The position numbers and the translations under genes are program-made. The notes below the pieces were generated by a model. The model searched no databases. It was not told the DNA's origin and saw only the letters and a program-made list of their open reading frames with translations. Positions 63,541 to 64,000 of a stretch of DNA of 64,000 bases are shown here, piece by piece; positions within the stretch are counted from its first letter, which is position 1; each line of letters starts with the position of its first letter. The stretch is from Okapia johnstoni (lineage: Eukaryota > Chordata > Mammalia > Artiodactyla > Giraffidae): the NCBI GenBank assembly GCA_024291935.2, contig JAGTYA010000024.1, positions 5,580,001 through 5,644,000 on the forward strand, given 5' to 3'.

Positions 63541-63704
63541 AGCTTGGGCAGGTCAAGGGTGATGGACTTGGGACCCAGGACACCGGCCCTGTGGGCTGCA
63601 GGAGCTCAGGGACTGTCTGTGGGGTGAAGGTCAACAGCAGAGAGGTGACAGGAGCTCCAAGGATTCTGGGGCACTGACTAACCCCCTCTCCCTCACTCCT
63701 TGCC

Positions 63705-63820
63705 CCAACCCCTTGGGCAGGTACTGCTCCCACACAGACATGAGGAAATCAAGGCTCAGAGAGGTCACATGCTTTACCCAAAGGCACACAGCTAGCCCCA
63801 GAGGGTCTTGGTAACATCTT
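63705..63820 (-). mobile_element. MIR SINE, antisense
   Basis: 'acatgaggaaatcaaggctc', 'agagaggtcacatgctttac' and 'aaaggcacacagctagcccc' give antisense MIR. The window ends in unclassified sequence after this. Confidence 0.78.
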
Positions 63821-64000
63821 GGCCCCATGCTCTTCCCATGATCCTGGGTTGCATTTCTGCCCCCAGAGGTACCTTCTGCAGTCCTTGAGATCACAATCCT
63901 GGGGGTTGAGGGGCCTCTTAGGCCATTCCACAGGACCTTGGCACTTAGCCAAACTAGGCCACCAAGCTCATCTTCCTCCCCAGCCCTACCCCTCCCTGCC

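Overview
This window reads as mammalian nuclear DNA from a ruminant, most likely a bovid. Three things point there: at least nine BovB (RTE-clade) LINE fragments, several ending in the characteristic GAACT-type 3' tail; a dimeric Bov-A2 SINE with Bov-tA and CHR-type tRNA-derived SINEs; and a ruminant-type L1 3' end at 47899-48214. Cattle, sheep, goat and their relatives cannot be told apart by eye.

I found no protein-coding gene, exon, tRNA, rRNA or snRNA that I can support. Every long open frame examined lies in a retrotransposon, in low-complexity sequence, or in GC-rich unique sequence with no recognisable protein family. The window is best read as intergenic or deep intronic DNA.

Layout. 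1-11 kb: unique sequence with many ancient MIR SINEs and L2 LINEs, one CHR SINE, and two large GATGRT-type arrays (2.5 and 9.1-9.4 kb). 11-18 kb: two BovB 3' fragments (11.3 and 16.1 kb), a third and largest GATGRT array (14.7-15.1 kb), a Bov-tA SINE with a perfect 16-bp target-site duplication, and an old L1 3' end carrying another Bov-tA. 18-31 kb: MIR and L2 rich, with a pyrimidine tract next to a CpG cluster near 25 kb and a CHR SINE at 28.6 kb. 31-38 kb: the youngest insertions, including a BovB interrupted by an inverted BovB that itself carries a Bov-A2, then four more BovB 3' fragments. 38-48 kb: a CpG/CCAAT block at 39.2 kb, a MER5A-like fragment, and L1 fragments in opposite orientations (41.5-44.2 kb). 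48-64 kb: an L1 3' end with an 18-bp duplication, scattered MIR and L2, an L1 ORF2 fragment carrying a SINE (54.3-55.4 kb), a BovB inserted in a MIR (56.1 kb), and a final low-repeat stretch (62.1-63.4 kb).

No genes work together here. What can be reconstructed is insertion order: MIR and L2 first, then old L1, then BovB, with Bov-tA and Bov-A2 latest. The items most worth checking are the nested BovB structure, the repeated placement of GATGRT arrays next to MIR 3' ends, and the two CpG-dense blocks. Family names are from memory of consensus sequences, so repeat boundaries are approximate (often +/-20 bp for the young families, more for MIR and L2).
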